DNA of 41,740 nucleotides from an uncultured Succinivibrionaceae bacterium. Lineage in GTDB: Bacteria > Pseudomonadota > Gammaproteobacteria > Enterobacterales > Succinivibrionaceae. Positions within the stretch are counted from its first letter, which is position 1, and every line of letters begins with the position of its first letter. A program made the position numbers and the translations under genes. The stretch covers positions 1 to 41,740 of the forward strand of contig CALXOV010000052.1 in the NCBI GenBank assembly GCA_944390105.1. Reading direction: 5' to 3'. This document shows, piece by piece, positions 1-8,962 of the stretch. The notes beneath the pieces are model-generated. The model had not been told where the DNA came from and made no database searches. It saw nothing but the letters and a program-made list of their open reading frames with translations.

Positions 1-3000
1 TGTAATCGTCAATGTCGATATAGCTGTAGCGCACTCCTAAGTGCGGAGTCACGTCCAAAGCCGAGAACTCGAACTTGTACTGACCGGTAATGCCGGCGCT
101 GATGACGTCAGCATCCATTGAGGCCGAAACCTTGCCGGCAGCTGCCGTGTTGGCATCAATGTCATTGTCCACCGCGGTGTAGGTCACGTCAGCAGCTAAG
201 CTGAAGTTACCATAGGCATAACCGCCGTAGATACCAGCTGACCAGTAGTCAAAGTCATTAGACACTGCCGAGCCGGCACCCTGACCATCGGCATCACCTG
301 AGCCGATGTTGAACATCACACCAGCACGCAAGCCCTGAGCGAAGGTGTAGTCAGCACCTAAGGCCACACCGGTGAGATCAAGATCAACACCGTAGTCCAC
401 ACCCTGAGCGTCGAAATCATCGGACTCATGGTTCTTGTAGACCGGAGCTAACCAGATGCCGGCACCATTGGCGTTATCGGCCATGATTAGATTACCGTTC
501 GGGTTACCCATACCTAAGCGGCTGTTAATCGCCTCGTAGGTGGTGGAGGAAGCAGCTAAGGCCACTTCAGCGGCACCGCCGTAGACGGCTAAACGCGCTA
601 CCGACTCTGCATCAGCACCGTTGCCGGTAGTGATGACTGCATCAAGGAAGTCTGAGGAAGCTGATTTAGTGTAACCATCGCCATAAGCAATGTACTCGGC
701 AGCTGCTTCAGGATCTGTTTCGCTCAGGGCGGTATAAGCTTCAGCGCTGAGGTACTCACCGTTAGTAAGGATACGGCGATCAGCATCTGCAGCATCCGGG
801 TTTACCACGCCACAGGCATAAGCACGTAAGTGCTGATAGACCGGGTCAGAGGCTCCGGACAGAATAGCGCGGCCTTCAAGCTCATTGAACTCAAGACCAA
901 CATTCTGACCGACATTAGCACCCGGCTGCATGGTATAGGTGAGTAAGCCGTTCTCGGAGGTGACCGTAATGGTACCGCCAGTCAGTCTTACGCCATTTTT
1001 CCCATCCGCATCATTGTCGCTGAAGATATTCAGCGTTTCGCGAGCACTGAAGCTGCCCTGCAGAATGATGGTGGAATTATCACCCGCAACATTGACCACG
1101 GCGCTATTCGTATCAAAGTGGATCGCAGTCTCAGTCTTCTGACCATTCTTATTAGTAAAGGCCTGATCAGTCATAATGATGGCAGCATTCTCGCTTAAGC
1201 CTAAATCAGCTTTACCGTTAATAGTTGCACCATTATCAACATAAGAGTAGTCACGAACTTCCTCAACATCCGTCTTACCATTGGCATTGGCATCTGCATT
1301 CACAGCAATGTACTTGCCATCGGCAATATGCAGCGAGCCATTGACATAGAGGATAGAACCGTACTCGTCAGCCAGCAGCGAGCCATTGGACTGATATCCC
1401 GCGATCGCCGCCTGCAGACCTGCCAGATCCGTGCCGATACCTGCCGCAGCATTCTTGCCGATGACGATATTGCCGTCCATCAGACCTAAATCTGCATCGC
1501 TGTCAGCCACGGTCGTAGGCTTATCACCGAACTTACCGACTGCGGCCAGCGAAGTAGCCTTGCCGTACTCCGGATCCACGAAAATGGTAGCACCATTGAG
1601 GTAAGCGGTACCAAATTCCAGCATGCCGGTAGACCCTTCCACCGCCTCACCAAACGGCGAAGCATCCTCGGTGTAGGAGTCAGTGCCAACATAAACGATA
1701 TTGCCGGCAGTCTCGACAAAAGTTGCCGTCTTGGCTGAAAGCACACCGCCGTCAGCAACAATCAGCGCATCATTGTTGCTGTTAACATTCAGGTTATTAA
1801 CAGCAACGCGGCCGGCGATGTAGTCAGGCTCATTGTCATCATCTGCAAATTCCAGCGTATCAGCAGAGAACTGACCTCCAACCTCAACGCTCAGCTCCTT
1901 AACCGTTGCAGTCTTGGTAACATTAAAGGAACCGGCTAAGACTTCAAGGTAATCGACATCAACATCGTTGGTGACATTTAGCGTGCCATTTAAGTGGCTG
2001 ACATCCCCATGCTCACCATCAATCGCCTCAAGGGTGATGATGCCGGTACCGGCTGCGGTGACCAAATCAGCATCATTATCTAAAGAAACTGTACCGGCCT
2101 CACCGGCGCCGTTTAAGGTCAACTGCTTGCCGTTGATAACCTTCAGATCTACCGCCTCAGTACGGGTACTGTTGCTGGCAAAATAGCCATCATTAGCCGT
2201 CGCATTGTTCAGCGAAGTATCGCCGGCAATAGTGATGCTATTGACATTGGTATCCGCCACTAAGGCTCCGACTTGACCGCGGAACTGAGCATCAGCGGCA
2301 ACTTCGGTCACAATAGCGTTCTTTAGCGCATCGGAAGTCACATCCGACTTGCCGTCCGCAAAGTCCTTAAGATTGTCCCATGTAATGACGGAAGCGCCGT
2401 TATAGCCTTGATCCTCGTAGGTAATACCTAAGCTACCGCCGCCCACATTAATAAAGCCGCCTGAGACCAGCAGACCATCTGCGCCCACCGAGCCTTCCGT
2501 GAAGATCTTATCCTTTAAATCAGCTAAGGCTGCATCACCTAAGGTCGATCCGCTCAGATCAAGTCGCACCTCACCGCCTTGATTATTAATCTTGCCGGTA
2601 TAGCCTGCGTTGACCGTTACCGAAGTGTCCGTTGCCTTAACATCGGTGCTGATAAAGGCATTAGTCGCAGCTTCACCAAAGTTTAAGTAGCCATGGTTGC
2701 TGACGGTGATCTGTGAACCATCCCCTAAGATCACGCCCTGATCGGCAGTCTTATCTGCATTCAGATCAGCATCCGCCACACCATTGATAGTCAAGGAGCC
2801 CGCGACGGTGACGCCTGTAGCGTTATCCGCTAGAATCAAGGTATCAAAGACCGCAGTACCGTTATTCTCAACCTTAACCGTGCCATTAGCCCCCACGCTT
2901 AAGCCGGCAGCAGTTAAGCTTGCCTGATACTCATCACCGTTGGCATCTTCATCAGGATTTTGCTCTCCAAGGGTTAAAGAGCCGGACTGTATGTCAAAGG

Positions 3001-5863
3001 TTACCCCGGCAGCGGTCCACGCGCCGTTAATAATTGCAAAGCTCGGCGCTTGCTGGCCAGCATCAGCCTGCAGGCTGACCATACCCGTACCATTACCTAC
3101 TGCAATGGTACCGCTATTACCAACTAAATCCGACTCCAGCGTGATATTAGCGCTATGGCTAGTATCGCCGCCGACCACCAACTTGGCGTTGCCGACGGTT
3201 AAGCTGTCGCTAATCTCAAGATTGCCCGCTAAGAAAGTTACCTTCGGCGCTTTAGCCAGCGCATAAGCGGTCGGGGTGCTGTCTTTTACTTCCTGATAGT
3301 ACTCAGTATTATCGCTTAAGGTAAAGGCCGCAGTGCTGATAGTACCGGAGCCGATATCAAGCGACTGACCTGCATAGTTGCCCGCAGCCGAAGATGAGCC
3401 TAAAGCATCATCTTTCACATCCTCATCGTGCGTCAGCACTACCGTAGGAGCCTCTAAAATACCGCCATCTTCAAGATTGACCTGATTGGCGCCGGTACCA
3501 AAATCGTCAATATCAAGGTTCAGTTCATCATTGACGATTAAAGCACCGTTTTTCTCCGCCATCAGCTTAACGCCTTTCTCAGTGGTTAAAGCGCCGATCT
3601 CTTCAACGTCAGCGTCATCGAGCAGGATGATACCGCCGGAGGTTGCTTTAATGGTGGTGTCAGCTGCGGCTCCAGTACTGTTAATGGTAATACCATTGCG
3701 CAGATCTAACAGCGCCAACTCACGATGTTGTGAATCATCTACATCGTTGACAGTACCTTCATAGGTGTAATCAAGAGTATCGCGCTGGTCAAGCTCGTAA
3801 GCATCAGTAGACTTGCCATCAACCGTAATGTCGTTCTGAACTTTTAGGTTAACTTTAAGCGCCTGGGCAAAGGTTAAAGTTGAATCAACCTTATGCTCTG
3901 TGTCAGCAGTCACGCTAATGCTACCGCTGTTCATGGTGATCGCCTGCTCTGCTGTCCAGTTACCGGCAACCACATTCAGCGCACCGCTGTTAGCGGTACC
4001 GTCACCTAACTCGGTAACATCACCACGTACCGTACCTGCAGCCTCGGTATAAATGCCCTTATCCGCATCCACTAAGGTCTTAGCATCCAAGTCTGCGTTA
4101 GCGATAAACTTAAAGGCACCATCTGCACTTGTATCGACATCAAAGACCAGCTCATCGTGAACGGTGGCGGAGCCGAACTTAATCTTAGCTGAGTTTGCAG
4201 AAGATAAGGCACTGCTGCCTAAGGTCAAAGTGTTGGCCTCAAGCGAAACTAAATCAGTCCCACCGGTACCGGCAGCAAGAACGTTAGTATCATTACCCGC
4301 AACCGCCTTGCCATCGGTGGTTAAGGCGTGTGCAACCGTCAAGTTGTCAGCCTTGAACACACCACCCTCATCGCCTAAGGTGATTTTACCGGCAGTAGTA
4401 TTGGCCGAACCAGAGAAGGCAAACGAACTTAAATCAACTGCAGTGTTGTCATTAAAGGCAATCACACCGCCTGATTGAACCGTCACGCCACCTGAGGTCA
4501 AGGTCTTCTCTTCTCCATCAACCGTAACTGTAGAATCGGCAGCTGGACTTAGGAAGCCTTTTAACTCTGTGCTGGAAATTTCTAAGGTAGCAATGTCGCC
4601 ATCACCAGTCTTGCGATTACTCTCGTCAACTTGACCATCAATTACAACCGTGCCCGCCGCATCCTTATTAAAGGTTTCAGTGGTGAACAAATCCGCACCA
4701 TTGACGGCTAATGTACCCTGATTGATTAGCAGTTTGCCGCCGACATTGATTTGACCGGCATTAGCCTCTAAGCGACCGGCATCATAATTTGCCGCCCATC
4801 CGCTTTGAGCTCTTTCTACAACCTCTCCCTTATCGTCCAAGGTAGCGAGCGCTAAGGTAATGCTTGCGCCAGATACCGTTGACAGGTCTGCCTGTGCACC
4901 ATTAATAGTACCGTCATTGGAGGTGATAGTGATCTTATCTCCTGCCTTCTCAGCTGCAATGGAACCTGCCGACAGGGTTAAGCGCTGTGACGAAATCGTC
5001 AGCGAGCCACTGTTCGTAGCCCCCGCACCGGAAACAATAACACCGCCGCTTGCTACGTTAATGGTTAAGGACTCAGCAGCAATTTCACCGAAGGCATTGG
5101 CTGTTGAACCGTCCACCAGCACCTGGGTGTTTTCATCATTCAGCGCCAAGGAGGCACCCTCGATCTTAGCTTGACCTTTGTCGGTTGAACCACCGCTCAT
5201 GGTCACGGTAGCACCATTTGACAACGTAATCGCAGAGCCGATCACTGCAGGCTCTCCATTAGTTGCAGCAACTGCCGCACGGCCTAATACTGCATCACCG
5301 GATTTATTATTAGATGCAGTTAAAACCACGTTTGACTTGCTTCCAGTAAGACTTACCGTATCACCAGCAACCGATGCACCACTATCATTACCGGCAGTAA
5401 CCTTGATAGTTCCATTGTTAACAGTGATGGTCTTCAAATTAACCGATCCGCCGCTAGTAGCAGTATCACCAACGTATAAGCCATTACCTTCTGTTTTTAC
5501 ATCTAAGGTAAGTTCACCGGTACCGGAAATTGAACCGCCAGATACAAAATTAGAAGTGGATCCGGTCCCTTGAGATAGACCATTTAAGATCTTAATCGAC
5601 CCGCTAAAATTAGTCGCGTTACCTGAAACTGTTAAGTACACTCCTTGGTCTTGCTCAAGATCTGCTGCTGATCCAATTGTTATGGTTGCAGCACTATCAG
5701 TCAAATCAGTTTCAGTAATATAATTATATGCATTGGCAGTAGCACCAACGGTTAAACCTGCAGTCAGGACAACCGCAGAAGCCAACCCCTTGAAATAGGC
5801 TGACTTATAGACAGAACGATAAGCATTAAGCAGCATGCTTAACGCATTCTTCGTTTGCTTCAT
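1..5863 (-). CDS. Giant autotransporter (type Va-like) surface protein, 3' end outside window
   Basis: I read one open frame from the ATG at 5863 to the left edge, 1954 codons, without a stop. A GGGAG ribosome site lies about 6 bases upstream. The first 45 residues form a long signal peptide: a charged n-region (MKQTKNALSMLL...), a hydrophobic core (LASAVVLTAGLTVGA) and a likely cut after ANA. Residues about 50-1640 are a Gly/Ser/Thr/Asn/Val-rich passenger of short repeating strands such as ESLTINVASGG, as in beta-helix adhesins, with almost no Cys. A helical linker (VARLAVYGGAAEVALAAS) follows around residue 1750. From about residue 1797 (GAGIWLAPVYKN) the sequence looks like an autotransporter beta-barrel, PF03797-like, and it is still inside the barrel at the edge (LGVRYSYIDID). 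It is probably secreted to the surface for adhesion or aggregation; the ligand is unknown. The family call is firm, the function is inference. Confidence 0.88.
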   Translation of the reverse strand, partial: MKQTKNALSMLLNAYRSVYKSAYFKGLASAVVLTAGLTVGATANAYNYITETDLTDSAATITIGSAADLEQDQGVYLTVSGNATNFSGSIKILNGLSQGTGSTSNFVSGGSISGTGELTLDVKTEGNGLYVGDTATSGGSVNLKTITVNNGTIKVTAGNDSGASVAGDTVSLTGSKSNVVLTASNNKSGDAVLGRAAVAATNGEPAVIGSAITLSNGATVTMSGGSTDKGQAKIEGASLALNDENTQVLVDGSTANAFGEIAAESLTINVASGGVIVSGAGATNSGSLTISSQRLTLSAGSIAAEKAGDKITITSNDGTINGAQADLSTVSGASITLALATLDDKGEVVERAQSGWAANYDAGRLEANAGQINVGGKLLINQGTLAVNGADLFTTETFNKDAAGTVVIDGQVDESNRKTGDGDIATLEISSTELKGFLSPAADSTVTVDGEEKTLTSGGVTVQSGGVIAFNDNTAVDLSSFAFSGSANTTAGKITLGDEGGVFKADNLTVAHALTTDGKAVAGNDTNVLAAGTGGTDLVSLEANTLTLGSSALSSANSAKIKFGSATVHDELVFDVDTSADGAFKFIANADLDAKTLVDADKGIYTEAAGTVRGDVTELGDGTANSGALNVVAGNWTAEQAITMNSGSISVTADTEHKVDSTLTFAQALKVNLKVQNDITVDGKSTDAYELDQRDTLDYTYEGTVNDVDDSQHRELALLDLRNGITINSTGAAADTTIKATSGGIILLDDADVEEIGALTTEKGVKLMAEKNGALIVNDELNLDIDDFGTGANQVNLEDGGILEAPTVVLTHDEDVKDDALGSSSAAGNYAGQSLDIGSGTISTAAFTLSDNTEYYQEVKDSTPTAYALAKAPKVTFLAGNLEISDSLTVGNAKLVVGGDTSHSANITLESDLVGNSGTIAVGNGTGMVSLQADAGQQAPSFAIINGAWTAAGVTFDIQSGSLTLGEQNPDEDANGDEYQASLTAAGLSVGANGTVKVENNGTAVFDTLILADNATGVTVAGSLTINGVADADLNADKTADQGVILGDGSQITVSNHGYLNFGEAATNAFISTDVKATDTSVTVNAGYTGKINNQGGEVRLDLSGSTLGDAALADLKDKIFTEGSVGADGLLVSGGFINVGGGSLGITYEDQGYNGASVITWDNLKDFADGKSDVTSDALKNAIVTEVAADAQFRGQVGALVADTNVNSITIAGDTSLNNATANDGYFASNSTRTEAVDLKVINGKQLTLNGAGEAGTVSLDNDADLVTAAGTGIITLEAIDGEHGDVSHLNGTLNVTNDVDVDYLEVLAGSFNVTKTATVKELSVEVGGQFSADTLEFADDDNEPDYIAGRVAVNNLNVNSNNDALIVADGGVLSAKTATFVETAGNIVYVGTDSYTEDASPFGEAVEGSTGMLEFGTAYLNGATIFVDPEYGKATSLAAVGKFGDKPTTVADSDADLGLMDGNIVIGKNAAAGIGTDLAGLQAAIAGYQSNGSLLADEYGSILYVNGSLHIADGKYIAVNADANANGKTDVEEVRDYSYVDNGATINGKADLGLSENAAIIMTDQAFTNKNGQKTETAIHFDTNSAVVNVAGDNSTIILQGSFSARETLNIFSDNDADGKNGVRLTGGTITVTSENGLLTYTMQPGANVGQNVGLEFNELEGRAILSGASDPVYQHLRAYACGVVNPDAADADRRILTNGEYLSAEAYTALSETDPEAAAEYIAYGDGYTKSASSDFLDAVITTGNGADAESVARLAVYGGAAEVALAASSTTYEAINSRLGMGNPNGNLIMADNANGAGIWLAPVYKNHESDDFDAQGVDYGVDLDLTGVALGADYTFAQGLRAGVMFNIGSGDADGQGAGSAVSNDFDYWSAGIYGGYAYGNFSLAADVTYTAVDNDIDANTAAAGKVSASMDADVISAGITGQYKFEFSALDVTPHLGVRYSYIDIDDY

Positions 5864-6764
5864 GAATTTTTCTCCCAAAAATAAACATCACCATCGACGT
5901 TTAACCCGCAGTTGCCCAAACCATAAGCAAGCTGCGCCGTCAGATGGTGTTAGTCTTGTGTATCTGCGCGTCTGCCTTAATGCCGGATAGGCTGCAGCTT
6001 AGCTGTAAGTGGCAAAACGCTTAACACGGCACTTAGTGAACAAAATATCTATTTCCGTCCTAAGTGCGTCTATAAATTAACCTAAAAAAATCTAGATGGA
6101 TTTTTAGCCTGTCTAATGGTGCTAGATATGATTATTTTGAGTTCGCGTCACGTTTCATGTCTAAAATTTGCTAAAAACCCTGATCATTATCTCTTTGTTA
6201 ATTAGTGTGTTTTTTCTCTAATTTCCCCCTATATGCTACGCTATCGACAGCCCTTTAAATACGGGATTTAAACTGCCTTTTCGTCCGACCAGCCTCTTAA
6301 TTAACTAACTGAAATTTAAGCTAATAAAAATTTTTCACACACAGCTTTAGCCCTAAGTTACGGTCAATATATTTATATCTTTAGATAAGATTATATTTAG
6401 GAAATTATTCTAAGGTACGCAGTGCTTTACACCGCATGACTCTTTAACTAAAGATTATATTTTGTTGTCTTAAGGCTAGCGTGCGGCCGGCTAAATGCAA
6501 CTGTAGCGCCTACGCAGGGCGACGGTTCAAGCGCCAGCGCGCTGCAGCCAAATGTAAGCAGGTAAAATGTTAGATCTTAGGAATAATCTACAAAAGCAGA
6601 CGCTATGGGACAAGCCGGAGGCGGCTTACCCTAAGGCAAGCAACTTGCATGCTCAGTGCTGTAAAGATGGGTTGCCATGAGCTGACCGCAGGCAGGTAAC
6701 TTGGCAGCAGGCTGCGCCACGTTTGGGGCAAAGCTTGACAGTAAGCTTTAGCCTAAAGCTAGGA
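5864..6764. other. 900-bp gene-free region upstream of the autotransporter
   Basis: I find no convincing gene here. Roughly 6050-6480 is AT-rich and probably holds the promoter and a long leader of the autotransporter, which reads left. It contains a 12-base direct repeat (AAGATTATATTT) and an imperfect A/T-rich hairpin near 6083-6110 (CTAAAAAAATC / GGATTTTTAG). The 6480-6764 part returns to the GC level of the coding regions but lacks an ORF with a ribosome site. A small inverted repeat, AGCTTTA / TAAAGCT at 6742-6758, lies just past the stop of the YrbL-like gene. It has no T-run on the minus strand, so it is at best a weak terminator. Confidence 0.5.
6387..6462 (-). promoter_or_regulatory. 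Duplicated TATAAT-containing element upstream of the autotransporter
   Basis: The 12-mer AAGATTATATTT occurs at 6387-6398 and again at 6451-6462. Read on the minus strand, each copy contains a perfect TATAAT in the context AAATATAATCTT. No good -35 box lies 16-18 bases upstream of either. They could be tandem minus-strand promoters for the autotransporter, with a leader over 500 nt long, or protein-binding sites. This is a weak call. Confidence 0.25.
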
Positions 6765-7406
6765 CTATGGCTGCAGGATGATACGCCCGCCGCTGGCTTT
6801 AGCCACACTGGTGCAGAATTTGCGGCAATGCTTGAGGATGGTGCGCGCCCCTAAGGAGCGAATGAAGTTATTTAGTGGCAAGGCAACATGCGAACCGAGG
6901 CCGTCAATTAAATACAGACGCAGCGCATCGTCACTGCGCCGGCGTTGAAGTAGCAGATTGTGACTGTACATATCTGAGGGTAGCACGTTATAGCGCAGCA
7001 GGTAATGTTTAAGCTCCAGATAAGCTGTCTGCAGCTTATCTGGAGGCAGTAAGATCTCAGGCTTTGGCTGATGGAGCAGCGCATCTAGCGGCTGCACCTC
7101 AACTGCGTCTGTGGATGCGATATAGCTCTGCACAATCCCCACTCTGCCCTCACAGCTAAAACCACCGTAGAACTCCGGGATATGGGTAAACGGCACCTGA
7201 CGCTGCTTTAAAAAAGTGAAATAAGCAATTTCACGGCGCGTCTGCTCGCTGCACCCGGGCTTGCTTAGCTTATACACACGCTCAGGGTGCAGCGGGTCAA
7301 TAAAGCAGCTGCGCTCACTGCCGGAGCCGATTTCTGTAAGCGCCGATAGTGGGAGATGCAGCGGCGGATAGCGCCGTTTGCCGTAGAGCTGCGTCATTAC
7401 GCTCAT
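6765..7406 (-). CDS. yrbL: YrbL-family (PhoP regulatory network) kinase-fold protein
   Basis: The product has 213 residues, close to E. coli YrbL (about 210), and matches the YrbL-PhoP_reg family pattern. Kinase-like landmarks are visible in order: a glycine-rich GSGSER (27-32), VYKLSK with Lys46, an alpha-C-like RREIAYF with Glu59, a catalytic-loop-like LPSDMYSHNLLL (Asp145, Asn150), and a metal-site-like LIDGLGS (Asp168). The substrate is unknown. In enterobacteria the gene belongs to the PhoP regulon; whether that holds here is not known. The ATG at 7406 has AAAGG about 7 bases upstream. It starts 12 bp after the stop of the second ftsZ, so the two are probably co-transcribed. This is an unusual place for it: lpxC normally follows ftsZ. 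The family call is fairly secure, the activity is not. Confidence 0.8.
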   Translation of the reverse strand: MSVMTQLYGKRRYPPLHLPLSALTEIGSGSERSCFIDPLHPERVYKLSKPGCSEQTRREIAYFTFLKQRQVPFTHIPEFYGGFSCEGRVGIVQSYIASTDAVEVQPLDALLHQPKPEILLPPDKLQTAYLELKHYLLRYNVLPSDMYSHNLLLQRRRSDDALRLYLIDGLGSHVALPLNNFIRSLGARTILKHCRKFCTSVAKASGGRIILQP

Positions 7407-7418
7407 GTGGCGCCTTTA

Positions 7419-8789
7419 CTAATCCGCCCGCCCGCGCAGAATCGGCGGCACAATCCACAGACTGTCATCGCTGCCGTCACTGCTCTCGGCACCACCGCTC
7501 ACGGTCACTTCTGCGGCATTAAGGCCGGCAGCCGGCTGCGCAGGGACTACCGGAACTTCCTGCACTGAAGCTTCAGGCGGCAGGGCAGCGGAGGCAGCGG
7601 CTGCTGGAGCGCTCGGCGTTGCGGCAGCGGCCGGGGCGCCGAAGGATGCGGCGGCAGGCTGCTGTCCGCGCAACACTTGAGAGAAAAAGCCGTTTTGCGC
7701 AGGCGGCAGCGCATTGCCTTGGCGGCGCAGCGCTGCTTGGGCGCGGGCAGCGACCGCGGCGGGGGCTTCACTGCCGGCCAACGGAGCTTGCGAGATGCCG
7801 GTCATGATGATGGTGACCACAATTTCATCTTCGCCCAGCGACTCATCAAAGCTCATGCCGATTTTGCTGCCGCAGTCGCTCTCTTCAGTGACGTATTTCT
7901 GAATGGCCTCATTGAGCTCTTCCCAGCGCGAAATGGAGAAGTTAGGGCTGACCTTGGTGTGAACTAGCAGCCCCGATGCCGACTTCACATCCACATCGTC
8001 AATTAAAGGATTGCGGATAGCCTGAGTCAGCGCATCCTCCACGTAAGTCGGGCCTTTGCCGCGCCCGATACCGATGACCGACAGGCCGGCATCCGCCATC
8101 ACCATCTTAACGTCATTGAAATCGACATTGATGTAATCGGCATTGGTAATGATATCAGCAATACCGAACACCGCGCGGTAAAGCACATCATTGGCAGCAT
8201 TAAAGGCATTTAAGATTGAGACATTAGCGCCTAAATTGGTAAGTAGCTTATTATTGTCGATCACCACCAGACTGTCGACATGCTTGGACAGCTCTGCAAT
8301 ACCGGACTGCGCATTGACCATGTGGCTCTTGCCCTCAAACTTAAAGGGCTTGGTCACCACGCCGACGGTCAGCGCCTGACATTCCTTTTTGGCAATTTCC
8401 GCAATTAACGGCGCAGCTCCAGTACCGGTACCACCGCCCATGCCTGCGGTGATGAACACCATATCGGCATTCTGCAGCAGGCGTTTTAAATCATCATGGC
8501 TTTCCTCGGCGGCCTTGCGTCCGACATTGGGATTGCACCCTGAGCCCAAACCATGGGTTAAATTAACGCCAATCTGCACTTTGATGGCGGCAGTGCTGCG
8601 CGTCAGCGCCACACTGTCGGTATTGACCGCGATGAAATCCACCCCGGACATGCTTTGATTAATCATATGCTGCAGAGCATTGCACCCGCCACCGCCCACG
8701 CCGATGACTAAAATGCGGGTCTTGCCTGCCGCCTGAATATTGTCGCCCATTGCGGCGTTTGAGACTGCCGCCACCTTAAAATCGCTCAT
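7419..8789 (-). CDS. ftsZ: FtsZ, second (downstream) paralogue, tubulin-like GTPase
   Basis: The product is 456 residues, a complete FtsZ. The frame can be extended to a TTG at 8810, but the ATG at 8789 has AAGG 8 bases upstream. It also gives the N-terminus MSDFKVAAVSN shared with the other copy, so I use it. The GTPase signature GGGTGTG (118-124) and the T7-loop residues Asn221, Asp223 and Asp226 (NVDFNDV) are intact, so it could be an active polymer-forming GTPase. Differences from the neighbour include Cys36 in the T1 loop (GGGGCN instead of GGGGGN) and FEGKSH around residue 152. It also has a one-residue insertion near 135 (KKECQAL) and an Ala/Pro-rich linker of about 110 residues. It ends in a tail peptide, SLWIVPPILRGRAD, of the kind that binds FtsA and ZipA. 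A terminator and a probable promoter lie upstream, so expression may be independent. Confidence 0.95.
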   Translation of the reverse strand: MSDFKVAAVSNAAMGDNIQAAGKTRILVIGVGGGGCNALQHMINQSMSGVDFIAVNTDSVALTRSTAAIKVQIGVNLTHGLGSGCNPNVGRKAAEESHDDLKRLLQNADMVFITAGMGGGTGTGAAPLIAEIAKKECQALTVGVVTKPFKFEGKSHMVNAQSGIAELSKHVDSLVVIDNNKLLTNLGANVSILNAFNAANDVLYRAVFGIADIITNADYINVDFNDVKMVMADAGLSVIGIGRGKGPTYVEDALTQAIRNPLIDDVDVKSASGLLVHTKVSPNFSISRWEELNEAIQKYVTEESDCGSKIGMSFDESLGEDEIVVTIIMTGISQAPLAGSEAPAAVAARAQAALRRQGNALPPAQNGFFSQVLRGQQPAAASFGAPAAAATPSAPAAAASAALPPEASVQEVPVVPAQPAAGLNAAEVTVSGGAESSDGSDDSLWIVPPILRGRAD

Positions 8790-8824
8790 ATAGACCTTAA
8801 ACCTGCGCAAAAAACGGTGCTGTG

Positions 8825-8833
8825 ATCATAACA
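8825..8833 (-). promoter_or_regulatory. Probable extended -10 promoter of the second ftsZ
   Basis: On the minus strand the sequence reads TGTTATGAT, an extended -10 (TGn followed by TATGAT). It would start transcription about 30 bases ahead of the ATG at 8789. No strong -35 is seen, which is typical for extended -10 promoters. It lies downstream of a terminator hairpin. Confidence 0.5.
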
Positions 8834-8908
8834 AGAACTTGCCAATTTTACAGCTAAATTGCACTGCGGTGCAGACTGCGCACGCGCTCTGCTGCCTGAG
8901 TAAACAGC

Positions 8909-8932
8909 AAAACCGGCACGAGGGCCGGTTTT
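8909..8932 (-). terminator. Intrinsic terminator after the first ftsZ
   Basis: Perfect inverted repeat AAAACCGGC / GCCGGTTTT with a 6-base loop. On the minus strand the second arm ends in four T's. It starts 30 bp past the stop of the first ftsZ and would end the main dcw transcript, at least in part. The arms are symmetrical, so it could work in both directions. Confidence 0.7.
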
Positions 8933-8962
8933 GACGAATAAGGCAGGTCCAAAGCGCGTAAT

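Noticed and set aside
5178-5573. A 131-codon open frame on the plus strand, and several others between 939 and 5573
   Set aside because: All lie antisense to the autotransporter, which reads through as one coherent protein. The long frames arise from its biased codon composition and have no ribosome sites.
6735-6740. Perfect TTGACA on the plus strand
   Set aside because: No -10 box lies 16-18 bases downstream and it would read into the yrbL-like gene antisense.
8790-8810. TTG at 8810 as the start of the second ftsZ
   Set aside because: The ATG at 8789 has a good ribosome site and gives the same N-terminus as the first copy.
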